Positions 29,269-39,834 of a stretch of DNA of 64,000 nucleotides are shown here, piece after piece. The DNA comes from Pomacea canaliculata. Lineage: Eukaryota; Mollusca; Gastropoda; Architaenioglossa; Ampullariidae. The stretch covers positions 3,461,717 to 3,525,716 of the forward strand of contig NC_037597.1 of the NCBI RefSeq assembly GCF_003073045.1, given 5' to 3'. Position 1 is the first letter of the stretch; every line of letters begins with the position of its first letter. The position numbers and the translations under genes were made by a program. The notes under the pieces were generated by a model. That model did no database searches. It was not told where the DNA came from and saw only the letters and a list, made by a program, of their open reading frames with translations.

Positions 29269-29280
29269 GCCGCCATCTTG
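29269..29280 (-). promoter_or_regulatory. YY1-like core promoter motif of PPP4R3
   Basis: The minus strand reads CAAGATGGCGGC, matching the animal YY1 consensus AAGATGGCGGC, which commonly lies at or just after start sites of housekeeping genes. It sits about 280 bases upstream of the PPP4R3 ATG in a locally GC-richer stretch. The transcription start itself is not visible. Confidence 0.5.
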
Positions 29281-30099
29281 AATGGTTGATAAACGAACTA
29301 CGGGGTTTACACGCGACCTGTCACGGTTTCCCGCGAAATCTGAACGAGAAACAAGGCATGTGTTGGCCACGAACTAATATCCCAGGGATAACTCAACAGG
29401 AATTTTGTTTGGGCTCCGAAAGGACAACCTTTAACAGTAACATTACTGATAACAAAATAATAATAACAAAACTGAGAAAACAGCGTTGTACTAGAACCCA
29501 TGTTTCCTACACTTTGTTACAAGACGTAAAGTAACAAACAAATCGTGCACAAGCAGAATCAATCTTGTCGCAGCTCAGACAGCGATAATTATTTTTGTTT
29601 CCATAAATAAATGTTGTAAATACTTATATTTATATCTATCATATTTCTTATGTATTTATCATTACGATAAAGCTAATGATGATTTTGAGTATATATTCGA
29701 CCCAGTCCAGCAACACTGATAATAAACTACAAAGAAAATGTAAATCCTTTTTAGGAAAGCTGCATCTTACGATGTGAAAATGTAAGTGTTCGGCGTCTAG
29801 ATCTATGTACTCTTTGCAGCACTTTGATCATTAATAAAAATGGTGAAAAGTTGTTTGCTTCTGTCATCACACGAAATATATCCCCAATTCTGCGTCACCA
29901 ATTTCTACAGTCTGCATATGATGGCATATATTTGTATTATGTGTTTAACTTAACCATCTGAATGGACCTTTTAACTTGGAGTCTGCAAAGGCTTAATGTC
30001 TGAACATCATGAAAATCGAGATATAACAATTACTCCTAACAACAGTCGACACATTGCTATACTTCCCAGCTCGTCTTTTGCAAAATCATAATAATGTAC

Positions 30100-30265
30100 T
30101 CTCAGTCCTTGCTAGTTGGATCCTCTTTACGTTTTTCATATTTTTGCTGTTGTTTATCCTTCGGATCTGCCCTTCATGTTATTTGCTTGTTCTTCTGTAG
30201 ATTGTATGTTGCCCATGTCTCCTTAGGAGCTTGAGTATGCGCTATATAAATTTTACATTTATTAT
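30100..30265 (+). repeat. Probable LINE/SINE 3' tail (GCGCTATATAAAT type)
   Basis: The stretch ends in TATGCGCTATATAAATTTTA followed by ATTATTATG. This resembles the tail at 36706-36745, which follows recognisable LINE coding sequence. The upstream part is too decayed to translate. Confidence 0.5.
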
Positions 30266-32241
30266 TATGTTTTAAAACTATCTTTCAACACTAATTAAAA
30301 TGTATCTGAAGGCAGGAGAGTTAGGATGCACAATTTCCTTTTCCTTTCAGCATGATAAGTGTCATGTATTTGTGTGCATTTATACCTGCACATACACACT
30401 ATGTTGACATGATCTCTCCTGCATCAGATGGGATGTGTAGACTTAATAACCTCAAAGCAAAATAACAGTAACCCCCAGGTTCCAGTTTTCAATTATTGAT
30501 TTGATTATTGTATTTTGTACTTTTTTAAAAACAAAATCAGCCTCAGCCTGCCACAATTTTTAATACTAGCAGCAAAAGTTTGCTGTAAACATTCTTACTT
30601 TAGCACATTTCATAAAAGCTAAATTAAAAGGATAATCTGCCACAGCATTGCCATTCATATCTTATCAATTTAAAGTTTACAATGTCAGATAAAAAGTTCT
30701 AGTGTAATGCTAATAGCCTTGCCAAAGATAGGTGTAACATAATGTATTCTTTTTAAGTATAGGTTCTCATCAGGAATTATGGTCATTACACATAAATGTT
30801 ATCTCTTGGGAGGCTACAGACAGTAAGCATTGCAGGATCCTCGGATAGAAACAGGTGCAGACTTAGGCTGATGGATAAGGAAGTCCCTATCCTGTGTATG
30901 GTTAATACTCTTATAGAGGATAAAGCATGCATGGGAGAATGGATGTACCTCTGGATAAGCAACCTAAATAACAAACATATAAAAGCCAAAAGGACAAGAA
31001 GGGAAATGGATAAATTGGGCATATTGTGAAAAAGAAAAAGAGTTAGATTCTTAGTTTTTAACTTGTGGGGCAGACAGTTGTGGAGATCCAAAACTACAAA
31101 ACAAGGCTATAAAACTTCAGTCTGAATTTGTTAACTTGCCATCATCAGTCTAAAGAGTGAGAGGGATGTATGATTTATAACTAGGTGTCTTCGGGGAAAA
31201 TCAATTCTAACACAAAGTGTGGTGTGGCAGGGTTGGCACATTATGTATTAATACTTTGGGCAAAAATTTTAAAAAAATATGGCAGGAAGGGAATTATCTT
31301 TATTAATTGTAAGTTTGTATGTTCCATTTCTCTATTTATGCTGACCTCTAGCACTTTCTTAGGTAATCACTTTAAAAGGGCTCCACTCATTTTTCGTCTA
31401 GTACTTGAAATTATTGTTTCCTGTTCCTTTCTGTTTACTTTTATTGTTGCAGACACTCAAGTTGAAAATAAAATTTCTTCAACCAGTAACTTGCAAACTT
31501 GTGGTTTGTCTTAATGCACCTTTCCTCAATTTGTATTAGTCACTTAATTTTGCACACAGAACTTCTATTCCTACAGACAGGCATGGCTGTACCTTGCTAC
31601 TAAAATTTGCTGCAGTTGTAAGAATTGTTTTGCATTGGTAATAAAATGCAGAATGCCAGTATCGTCAAATCTTCCGAAAAATGAATTGTTTTTAATGATG
31701 CCAAATACATTTTTAATAACTGCTGGCAGCACAACTTTTACACTGCTAGTTAAAAAGTAGACACCCGTTTCCTAATTTTTGTCATGGTACACAAAGTAGA
31801 TGTCGAAGTAGTTCTCATTCTGTTTTGTGTATGACCGAAGAAAATAAAAATATTGTTTGAATGAATCGCTCTTCAAACTTATTTCATTAAAACATAGATT
31901 AATATAGTAGCTTAATATATCTTGCTTTGTATAGTAACGTTTTCTTCCTTTCATTTTAAAGATCTAAAGTCAAATTGCGAAACGGGTTATGCTTGTTTCT
32001 CCTTGTGTTATCTACTCATGTGTCTCCATTTGCACACTCATACACGTGCATTGAACTCTGCGCGTGCGTACGTTTTCTCATATCTTTGACATGGTGGGCA
32101 GTCGCCCTCAGCGGCGCATAGGGCCGCATAAGGGGAACTACTCTAGGTTTATAAATGCCACAAGTGTTCCTATTGGATATTGTGCGAAGGATAAACCAAT
32201 AGAGAAAACGAACTCAAACATTTCTCGAGCGGATGTTAACT

Positions 32242-35200
32242 ATGGCGATGACCTTACTCACATGGTTCCAGAGAGTATCCAGACAACGGTTTCTTCGTTA
32301 TGGGATGCCCTTCTTGGTAGGGCGACTTTAAATGAATGAGTAAAAGTCAAATTCATATGCCCTTATTTTGCTTTGTGAGTGGAATTGTACAACAATCAGC
32401 AGTACTCACAACATACTATAGTAGTAAAACAAAAACTAAAAGATTACTTAGTTTTCTATAATATTAAAGTGACATGAGTAAATATTGATTAAGAAACACA
32501 AGCTCATGGTGCTAGGGACTTCATTATTTTGCACTGGCATACGCGAAACAGTCGACTTGCACCCAGTCTCATTATCTTCCATTCAACAGAATCTATATTT
32601 TGTTTGGAACTTACACACCAACCATTGTTTGGATTATTCTTGGAAATAAAGAATTTGTAAGATCTCACTCTTATTAACTCTGTTTAAAAAACGATAACAC
32701 ACCCCCCCCAAATATCTTTAGCCTGAGTATTCATAGTATGCATTTTATATGGAAAGTAAGCAAATCGACCACACTTCTAAGGGCAAAGTTTTGATGGATG
32801 ATAATTATGAAGAGTAGGATGGAAGATTTAGGGGAAGCAGATAGCCTAGTGGCAAGGGCAGCAGAGTCCAAACCTGGACTTACTTAATAATCTGAATTTG
32901 GGTATGTTTTATATTAATGAACAAAAAGTATTTGCATGCTTTTCTTTGCTTTTAGTTATACTGTCCTAGAAAACATTAAAAAAAATTTTGCTGGAAGCCT
33001 TGCTACTTCTCAGGAAAAAAGTTACTTTGGAGAGCATTGTCAGCTGTGGCATCTGTCACATGTTCCTGACAACCTGTACAGATTAAGGGACTGAACTAAT
33101 CACAAATATAATACCAAGATTCTCATACAAGCTATAGGACTCATGAGCTTGAAAAACAGCTCAGACCTAAAAGACAAGTACAGCTACATTAGCCTGCTTC
33201 CATGGAAGGCAGATCAGTTCCCGGTGACCAGAAAAGGGGTACCCCTGGCATCTTCAAGAAAGGTACTCGGATTCAGAGCAAGGAGACCAAACAAACCTGC
33301 TCGAGCAACGGGTTCATGCTTATACAAGGCTTACCTGATTTCACCAGAAATAGAGGGAATGAAGTTACTATTCCTGCTAATGTTTGATTTGATACTATTC
33401 ATACTCGTGGACAGTAAAACATTCTGCATATTGTAAGGCAGGTGCTGCATACTACAGCCCACAAAGACGTCTTTGTTGATGCTTTTTCATAGCGGCCCAG
33501 TGGCGCAATGGTTAGCGCCTGTCACGAATACAGTGAAGGTTGGCTGCCCAGAGTTCATTTCTTGTCTCGGGCACGCTGTTCTTTCTCTGCACGTGGCATC
33601 TGTATACAGGGCTGGCTGCTTGCCGTAATATAGCCTTAGTTGCTGACACGGCGTAAAACACCAATGCCCCCCCCCCCCCCCCCTTGTTGATGCTTTTTCA
33701 ATCTTAGAAGCCTTCAGAAAATAATGCCTTTGCATCAGCACTGAGCAGCTTGTAAAAATATAGTTAATAGAGATTCTTAAAGTAGATCCCTTCTCATTGT
33801 AATACTGACAATAATCAGCTTGCAGACTGGCTACAAAAAATAGTAATAAAATCTAGCCTAAGAAACAATTTCTTCCACCACCAGGTCAGCTTCACTGAGG
33901 ATGACTATAAATTTGAGCAAAATAAAGATAGCTTCAGCAGAATTTCAACGATAACAAGATCCATACTGAAATCTAGAGAGGTCAGGTGACAAACATGAGT
34001 CTGAGGTCATTCCAGTCTCAGGCATCATATATATCTACACACATGTTCCTCAGTATGTCCTTACTGTTCTAATAACAGTTGCCCACTTCCTACAGACTGT
34101 CAAACTTAACAGTACTGCATAACAGATAGCTTGCTAAAACAACAAAAGAGGAAAATATTTTTTAATCCATGTCAGGGCTTCTGCTAAGGCTAAATTCTTT
34201 GGGGTCCCAGGGACCCCTTCTTCAGATTTTTAAGGGGTCCCTGTTCTTCGCCCAGATTTGAAGGGGACCCCATTGATGAAAACTGAAGGGGTCCTCCGAA
34301 CTTTTAATGCGTACTGTACGCAATTTTTTGCGTTAGCAGAAGCCCTGCATGTGTTTCTAACACATAACACTGTCATGGGTTCTAAAGTAGCTGTCTGAAT
34401 CTAAATAGGCATTATTATTTGTTCCTTATGTGCTGAGCTTGGGTTACAAGAGAACTGTAATGGCAAAAGTAATAATATTACAATTAAAATTGTTTTTGAC
34501 ATTTTTCAGGTATGTATTGTTGGGGGATCGTTTGCTCTGAAACACTTTACATCTGTTCGTTATGACTTTCGGCGGACTACAAGGGTTTGTTTTTATTGCT
34601 TTTATATCTTTTTCTCTTTCATGCATTGGTATATTATTGTAGACAATATTGTGATCAATAAACAAGAAATTTTTTTCAAATTACAAGAAGTAATTTATGC
34701 AGTACCATATGTACAGTCGGACCTCGATAAGTTGATCTTCCCTAAGTCGAAAACCTCCCTATATCGAATTAATTGAGTTCCCGGCCAAATACCTGCGCCT
34801 CTTACGCCATTTTCCCTAACTCGAAAACTATGTAAGTTGAATTTTTTTTCGGGTCCCTTTGAGTTCGACTTATCGAAGTCCAACTGTAGTTAAAAAAGTG
34901 GTTATGTGATCCAGTTTTTATTTGAGAAAAATATTCACTTATCCCTCATTTCTCCATGTCTATTTTTCATTTTTAGCAAGAAACTTCTCTTCTTAGTCTG
35001 TTTATATATTCAGATTTGGGTTTAAACTTATAAACTTTTTGTTGGGGCCACAATACAAGTGTCGGATTTGTAAAACAGTAGAAAATACATGAAATACTAC
35101 AAACAAAGCAACAGTCAACCATACAACAAAAAAATAAGCATCAGCAAACAGATGACGCCATGGCAAACATGAGCTAAGTGCATAGATGAAGAACTGAGGA

Positions 35201-37633
35201 GTGAGCAGAACTATTCTTGATCATGCAAGACATTTCTTAAAAAGATGGGCTTTGAGGCCAGATTCGAAGGCTTTGAATATGGAGAATGCAAGGAGAAATT
35301 GGCAGATAAACAGAAGGGCCCAAGCAAAGAGGATACCAAGAGCCACCACTTAGGCGGGAAAGTGAAGCCATGTTGACCCAGATGTATCTACTGCCACACC
35401 CACCTTCGACAAGTATCAACAAACTTGAATCTCTTTGGTATAAGCATTCACAAAGTATGAAATCATGTGCATTTCATTGTATGTGTGTGTGTCTGTTGCC
35501 AGTACACGATTGTCAGAACAAAAGCACAGCATGCCCAAATCTAACAATGTGTACTTGTCTAAAAGAGGCGTGGCCTGGCTTCAAGCTCGCATATAACAGT
35601 GGTTGCTCTTGGTACCCTCTTTGGGCCCAAGAAGGACTGTCTGCCAAAACTCCCCGTTCTGGTGATTGGTACAGAGAGGAGAGCAACACAGACTAAAGAA
35701 CTCAAACTCAAAAAGTCTTAGCAAAAAAAAAAAAAAAAAAATCCATGCTTCTCCAGTTTTCCTACAAATTTTTCATTTCATGAGATCAGACTCACCAAAT
35801 CTCTTGTCCCTATTACAGTTTGCTTCTACAGCCTTTTTCATTCTGAAATAAATGTGTATTTCTGTTGACATGGTTTGGCAGTATTACCTCACCTTTCAGT
35901 TCCTCTCTTATTGTAAACATGTTTTTGTAAATCACATAATGAGACTTAACTGGCAGATTTTCATGTGATATCTCTCGGTCATTGTAAGAGCATCAAAATA
36001 TCATCCATTTTAATATTGATTTCAAACTTATCAGACATTTTCTTTTTTAAAGCGAGTAAAGTGAAAAGGAAACCGATCAACTCTTAAATCAATGGTTGGG
36101 TATTTAAAAAATATGCATTTTTATTAAAAAGTTTTGTTTAATCTTCTGCAGATAACAAACGAGGAAGCAAAAAAATTTGGAGTCACTTTGAAGAACAAAG
36201 AGACTGTTGAAGACGTGTATGAGGTAGACGTTTCTTTTAAATTACCTGACTTTAAATCAGATGTAAAAAGTATTCTTTTCCTTATTTCCATATAGCCTAC
36301 AAACTTTCCACTTTCACTTACTATGTCGTTTCTGGGATTGTTCTCAGTACCTCTCCAAACTCACTTCCATCTATATGGCTGCATGACTTCTTTACTCATC
36401 TTCTGACACCAAGCTTCTTCGAGTCCCACTAAGACAAAGATGTATGGACAGAGGTCTTTCTCCGTCCGAGCCCATCAACTCAGAACAGATTACCTGTCAG
36501 CATTTGTCACTTTAATTCTTTTACCATCTAAGCTTAAAATGCATCTTTTCATAATGGCGACTTCACTGTGACCCTCTCCTGACCATGAGTTTGCATATGT
36601 CTGTAATTTACTTTGTGTATTAGTGAATGTTATAGAAGTAGTGTGTCTTTTATATGCAAATGTGGGTGCTTGGTTGATGATCATTTAGTCTATGTATGAT
36701 TTATGTAAAGCACTTTGGAAAGGCACTATATAAATCCTCATAATTATTTTAAATATAAGTGTATTCATTAATGGCCTATTGTTTTTAATTAATCTTTATG
36801 TATATGCTTAACTAAGAACATTGATGTCATTAGCTCTTTATAGTTTGCTTAAAGATATATATCTAAATTATATAAAACCAAGATGTTCAATAAATGAACA
36901 AGAAACTCCTAACTATAAAGAGTTAAGATAAGTTGATTTTTGTAAAGGACCACTTTTTTCTTTAAATTTTATAAACAATTTTGAGTATCAGATATTTTCA
37001 AACACCAGAACCCCCTTACCTTTCAAAGCATTGTTTTGACAGTTTACTTACTGCTTTGTTAACCTGATTTTATGGTATTTTAATTTTTTTTAAATATATA
37101 TATATTTCATCATCTTAATTTTTATGGTTATTTTGGATCAGCTGTAGTGATTGCACCCATTTAAGTGTGATGCTTTCTCATTGTCTTGTGAAGGCTTATT
37201 CTTCTTATCATCTTCATAATCATTTTGTTCTTTTTTTAATTAAAATTTACCATCATTCATACTTCAACAAATCTTGAAATGGATTGTTTATCCTTACAAA
37301 ATAAAGACATTATAAGATAATTTTTTTTAGTGCAGAAAAATATTAATCTTATTGATCTATATCCACTGTTGGTACATTGTTTTCCATGACCATACTATAA
37401 AGAAAGCAGCAAGGAGTAATTAAGTAATTATCCAGGCAAAAGCTTTGCTTACTTAGCTTTTTATAAAACATGTAGCTTTGTTACTTCTTCAGATAGTAAT
37501 ATGTTTTAACTTTTTATTCTGTTTTCAGGATTTACAAAAAGTTGATTTGGATTCCTGGCAAAATATAAGAGGGCCTCGTCCTTGGGAGGACTCAAAGACT
37601 GTGCAAAATCTGCAGAAAATAAATTCGGAATAA
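32242..37633 (+). CDS. COX16: COX16, cytochrome c oxidase assembly factor, complete, 4 exons
   Basis: COX16 is a small mitochondrial inner-membrane protein that helps COX2 maturation and its joining with COX1 in complex IV assembly (family knowledge). Coding exons are 32242-32316, 34510-34584, 36152-36223 and 37529-37633. All junctions are GT-AG in phase 0 and the product is 108 aa, against 106 in human. The conserved N-terminal block RFLRYGMPFLVCIVGGSFAL (about residues 17-36, including the single membrane segment) spans the first intron, followed by HFTSVRYDF. The C-terminal signature WQNIRGPRPWED is in the last exon. I chose ATG 32242 because it has A at -3 and G at +4. An in-frame ATG at 32233 would add three residues in a weaker context, and a stop at 32200 closes the frame. 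Introns contain a SINE, two MITEs and a LINE remnant. Confidence 0.94.
33490..33683 (+). mobile_element. tRNA-derived SINE with poly-C tail and 17-bp target duplication
   Basis: A 194-bp element in COX16 intron 1 is flanked by the perfect direct repeat TTGTTGATGCTTTTTCA at 33473-33489 and 33684-33700. It starts with a tRNA-like head (A box TGGCGCAATGGTTAGCGC) and ends with GCTGACACGGCGTAAAACACC then about 20 C bases. It matches the copy at 21-193. Polymerase III transcription of the head is expected. The long duplication indicates LINE-mediated insertion. Confidence 0.92.
34173..34347 (+). mobile_element. Inverted-repeat MITE, CAGGGCTTCTGC ends
   Basis: A 175-bp element in COX16 intron 1 begins CAGGGCTTCTGCTAAGGC and ends with the near-perfect complement (GCGTTAGCAGAAGCCCTG). 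The 5-bp direct repeat CATGT flanks it at 34168-34172 and 34348-34352. The interior has repeated GGGGTCC-type motifs. The CAGGG terminus suggests a hAT-like (5-bp duplication) origin, but the superfamily is uncertain. No coding sequence is present. Confidence 0.8.
34714..34886 (+). mobile_element. Tc1/mariner (pogo-like) MITE with TA duplication
   Basis: A 173-bp element begins CAGTCGGACCTCGATAAGTT and ends ACTTATCGAAGTCCAACTG, imperfect inverted repeats of about 20 bp. TA dinucleotides flank it (34712-34713 and 34887-34888). The CAGTTGGACCTCG-type end resembles pogo/Tigger elements (from memory). It lies in COX16 intron 2, about 130 bases after exon 2. Confidence 0.8.
36380..36745 (+). mobile_element. 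LINE 3'-end remnant with GCACTATATAAAT tail
   Basis: The plus frame encodes TKMYGQRSFSV and then LPSKLKMHLF, the pattern found at the end of CR1/Jockey-like reverse transcriptases (roughly TKTYGxRAFS...FKxxLKTHLF). It is followed by an untranslated tail ending AAAGGCACTATATAAATCC. It lies in COX16 intron 3 and is 5'-truncated. Confidence 0.65.
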
Positions 37634-37768
37634 ACTATGGTTTGAAAGTTTAGAACCTGACATAACAATTTGCGAGGTGTTTTAGAATTACAAACTTTTT
37701 TGCAAGTTTTCATTGTAGATATGTACATAACACAATATATTTGAGATGATACTATTCAGAGAACTGTA

Positions 37769-37774
37769 AATAAA
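37769..37774 (+). terminator. COX16 polyadenylation signal
   Basis: A canonical AATAAA lies 136 bases after the COX16 stop codon on the coding strand. The cleavage site cannot be read directly. Confidence 0.65.
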
Positions 37775-39350
37775 GGTAGTTTGTGACTGAATTTTGCAGT
37801 TGAAAAATATAGGACTGAGTGAGAAGGTAACTTTTGTTTTCAATCATTTTCTATTTATACAAACCTTACAGCCATACACAACACTAAAGTTTCTGATGTG
37901 CGCCATATAAATTTTAGTAAGTTTGCTTTGCATGTTATGAAAAGCTTTCAGTATTTCACAAAAGGAAATTACAGTTGTCAATGACATTAGTAAATGTGTG
38001 TATTGTTGACACGTTATGGCTTGAACTATTGAAGATTTCATTTTGGAGGATGCCAGAATGCTGAAAAAAAAGAAGAAAAGAGATGCAAAGAGAACTTTGC
38101 ACATACTGAGATTGAAATAGTCCTGCTTGAATCTTTGCAATATATATATAAAAAAATCCAACAAATTTTTGTATCTCATGTTTTATTTAATTCATGGCAA
38201 CAGATTTATATGTTATTAAAAACACAGCTTTTCTTTAGTGGACAAAAAGAACAAAAGTTTCAATGCAAAAGAATCATCACCAATAAACAGTTACTGTCTC
38301 TAGACAGATGTATACCAAATTTGCAAAAGGACAAACTTACTGGGTTTTATTTTACATTATATATTTACATCATGGTATAACTTAAATATTTTATTGAAAT
38401 ATTGCACATTTCGACATCGCTACTAAGGCTGAAATATCACACCATGGACAACTAATGGTAGAGTATTTTTCTGTCAAAAAACCCCTATTTCTTTATGTAG
38501 AAAGTGCTGTTGTTTCTGAGTATATTATTTATGTTTGTCATAACTTGATCTAACTCTGGAGTACATAAGTCCACTTAAGGATGACAGAGTCTGGTACAAA
38601 TTGAGCACTGGTCTATGTCATACACACAAATTTTCAATGATTTACCTGTATCTGACTTATTATAAGACTTTAATTACTGAAGATTATAATAAGCAGTTTT
38701 TTTGCATTTTCCACCATTTTTGAGATCATGAATGTCTGACCAAGAGGCAGCATTTGAAGTTAATACACTTGTATGAAGGCTAAAACCTAAAACAGTGAAA
38801 AGGATTGCAAAAGATAATTTGCTGTTGAATTCATTCATGCTTTCTGGCAGAATCTGTAGCCAACTGTTTGATAGACACAAAATTACTTCCACTTTTGCTT
38901 GGAAAGAATGTATCCACACACTTTATTTATGTGACATCTCTAAGCTAACTGTTCAACTTACACTGGTGATTTCTGTATGATATAGTTCCTTAAGTCTCAT
39001 TATTATATAAACTGCATGCATCACCATTTCCCTCTCTCAAGTTATAAAACATCAAAAAGAGGGAGTGAAAGCTATTGTTGACTTTTGCTAATTGCTATGG
39101 TTTAGAAAAAGTATGTTTTAATACTTTGATGGCATCCAATCTAAATTGGGTATGCCTCAGTTAACTCAGGAATTCTTTCTTACTCTCCCTTAAGATTAAT
39201 GGTAATTGTCTCTCATTTACAAGTATGCCATGTAACAAGGGGAATAACTATACTTTTTGACAGTAAAAGCCTACATTAACACACTTCATCTCCTAAATGA
39301 TTTATAAATATATTGCTAAAGCAAACACCATAAACATTGAACAGAGTATC

Positions 39351-39356
39351 TTTATT
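39351..39356 (-). terminator. Polyadenylation signal of the ABRA-like gene
   Basis: The minus strand reads AATAAA 22 bases after the stop codon at 39379. This would give a very short 3' untranslated region. Confidence 0.55.
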
Positions 39357-39378
39357 CCAATATGTATCAATGTTCTGA

Positions 39379-39834
39379 TTACTCCAGGTGAGGTACTCTG
39401 AAGCATGTTATCACGACATTATCATCTCTTCGCTGATAGAGCATTTCTCCCTGAAAATTTACCAGGCCTTGTTTCCTTGCCCGCATAAGCATTCCAACCA
39501 ATTTATTTGAGATTTTTGTGTATGCATCAAAAAGGTGACCAAAGGTAATGGTATAAGTCTTGTCTGAGTGAGGCTCCCCAAGTTCTGAAATAACCCTACA
39601 TAGTTCCACAATTTCACCACTTATATGCTCCCCGGCTTGTTTTCCTCGTAGCTCTGTAGTAGAACCCTCAACAGGTCGTCCATAGGAGGGATCATCTTTC
39701 TGAAGTTTTGTTCGATGAGATGCCCCTTCCCAGTCTGAAAAAGGATTTATCAGCTGCTTTTTCTTGTGCTCATCTGCTTTTTTTTGCCACTCTGAGATTT
39801 GTGAAGATAAGTGACTTCTTTTACTTGCCATCAT
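39379..39834 (-). CDS. Costars-domain, ABRA-like actin-regulatory protein, single exon
   Basis: An intronless 151-codon frame from ATG 39834 (a second ATG follows immediately; an upstream in-frame ATG at 39861 is also open). The first 50 residues contain SSQISEWQKKADEHKKKQLI and NPFSDWEGA, like the segment before the C-terminal domain of actin-binding Rho-activating protein (ABRA/STARS). From GRPVEGSTTE onward the costars domain continues: ITFGHLFDAYTKISNKLVGM, RARKQGLVNFQGEML and DDNVVITCF near the C-terminus. ABRA proteins bind actin and promote Rho/MRTF-SRF signalling (family knowledge). The vertebrate protein has a long extra N-terminal half that is absent here. Upstream non-coding exons cannot be excluded, and a retrocopy origin is possible. 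Confidence 0.87.
   Translation of the reverse strand: MMASKRSHLSSQISEWQKKADEHKKKQLINPFSDWEGASHRTKLQKDDPSYGRPVEGSTTELRGKQAGEHISGEIVELCRVISELGEPHSDKTYTITFGHLFDAYTKISNKLVGMLMRARKQGLVNFQGEMLYQRRDDNVVITCFRVPHLE

Larger units (their letters stand above)
28989..32241. other. Divergent intergenic region, PPP4R3 / COX16
   Basis: The start codons of PPP4R3 (minus) and COX16 (plus) face away from each other across 3.25 kb. The PPP4R3 end includes its 5' untranslated region and a YY1-like site. A LINE tail-like sequence sits at about 30100-30265. The rest is AT-rich with no recognised exon, and the open frames near 31185-31514 have no family resemblance. Confidence 0.6.

Noticed and set aside
32836-32885. 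tRNA-like segment AGCCTAGTGGCAAGGGCAGC
   Set aside because: It resembles an A box only loosely and has no B box, tail or duplication.
33487-33741. Minus-strand frame across the poly-C tract
   Set aside because: It reads through the SINE and its poly-C tail (Gly run); no homology, purely a repeat artefact.
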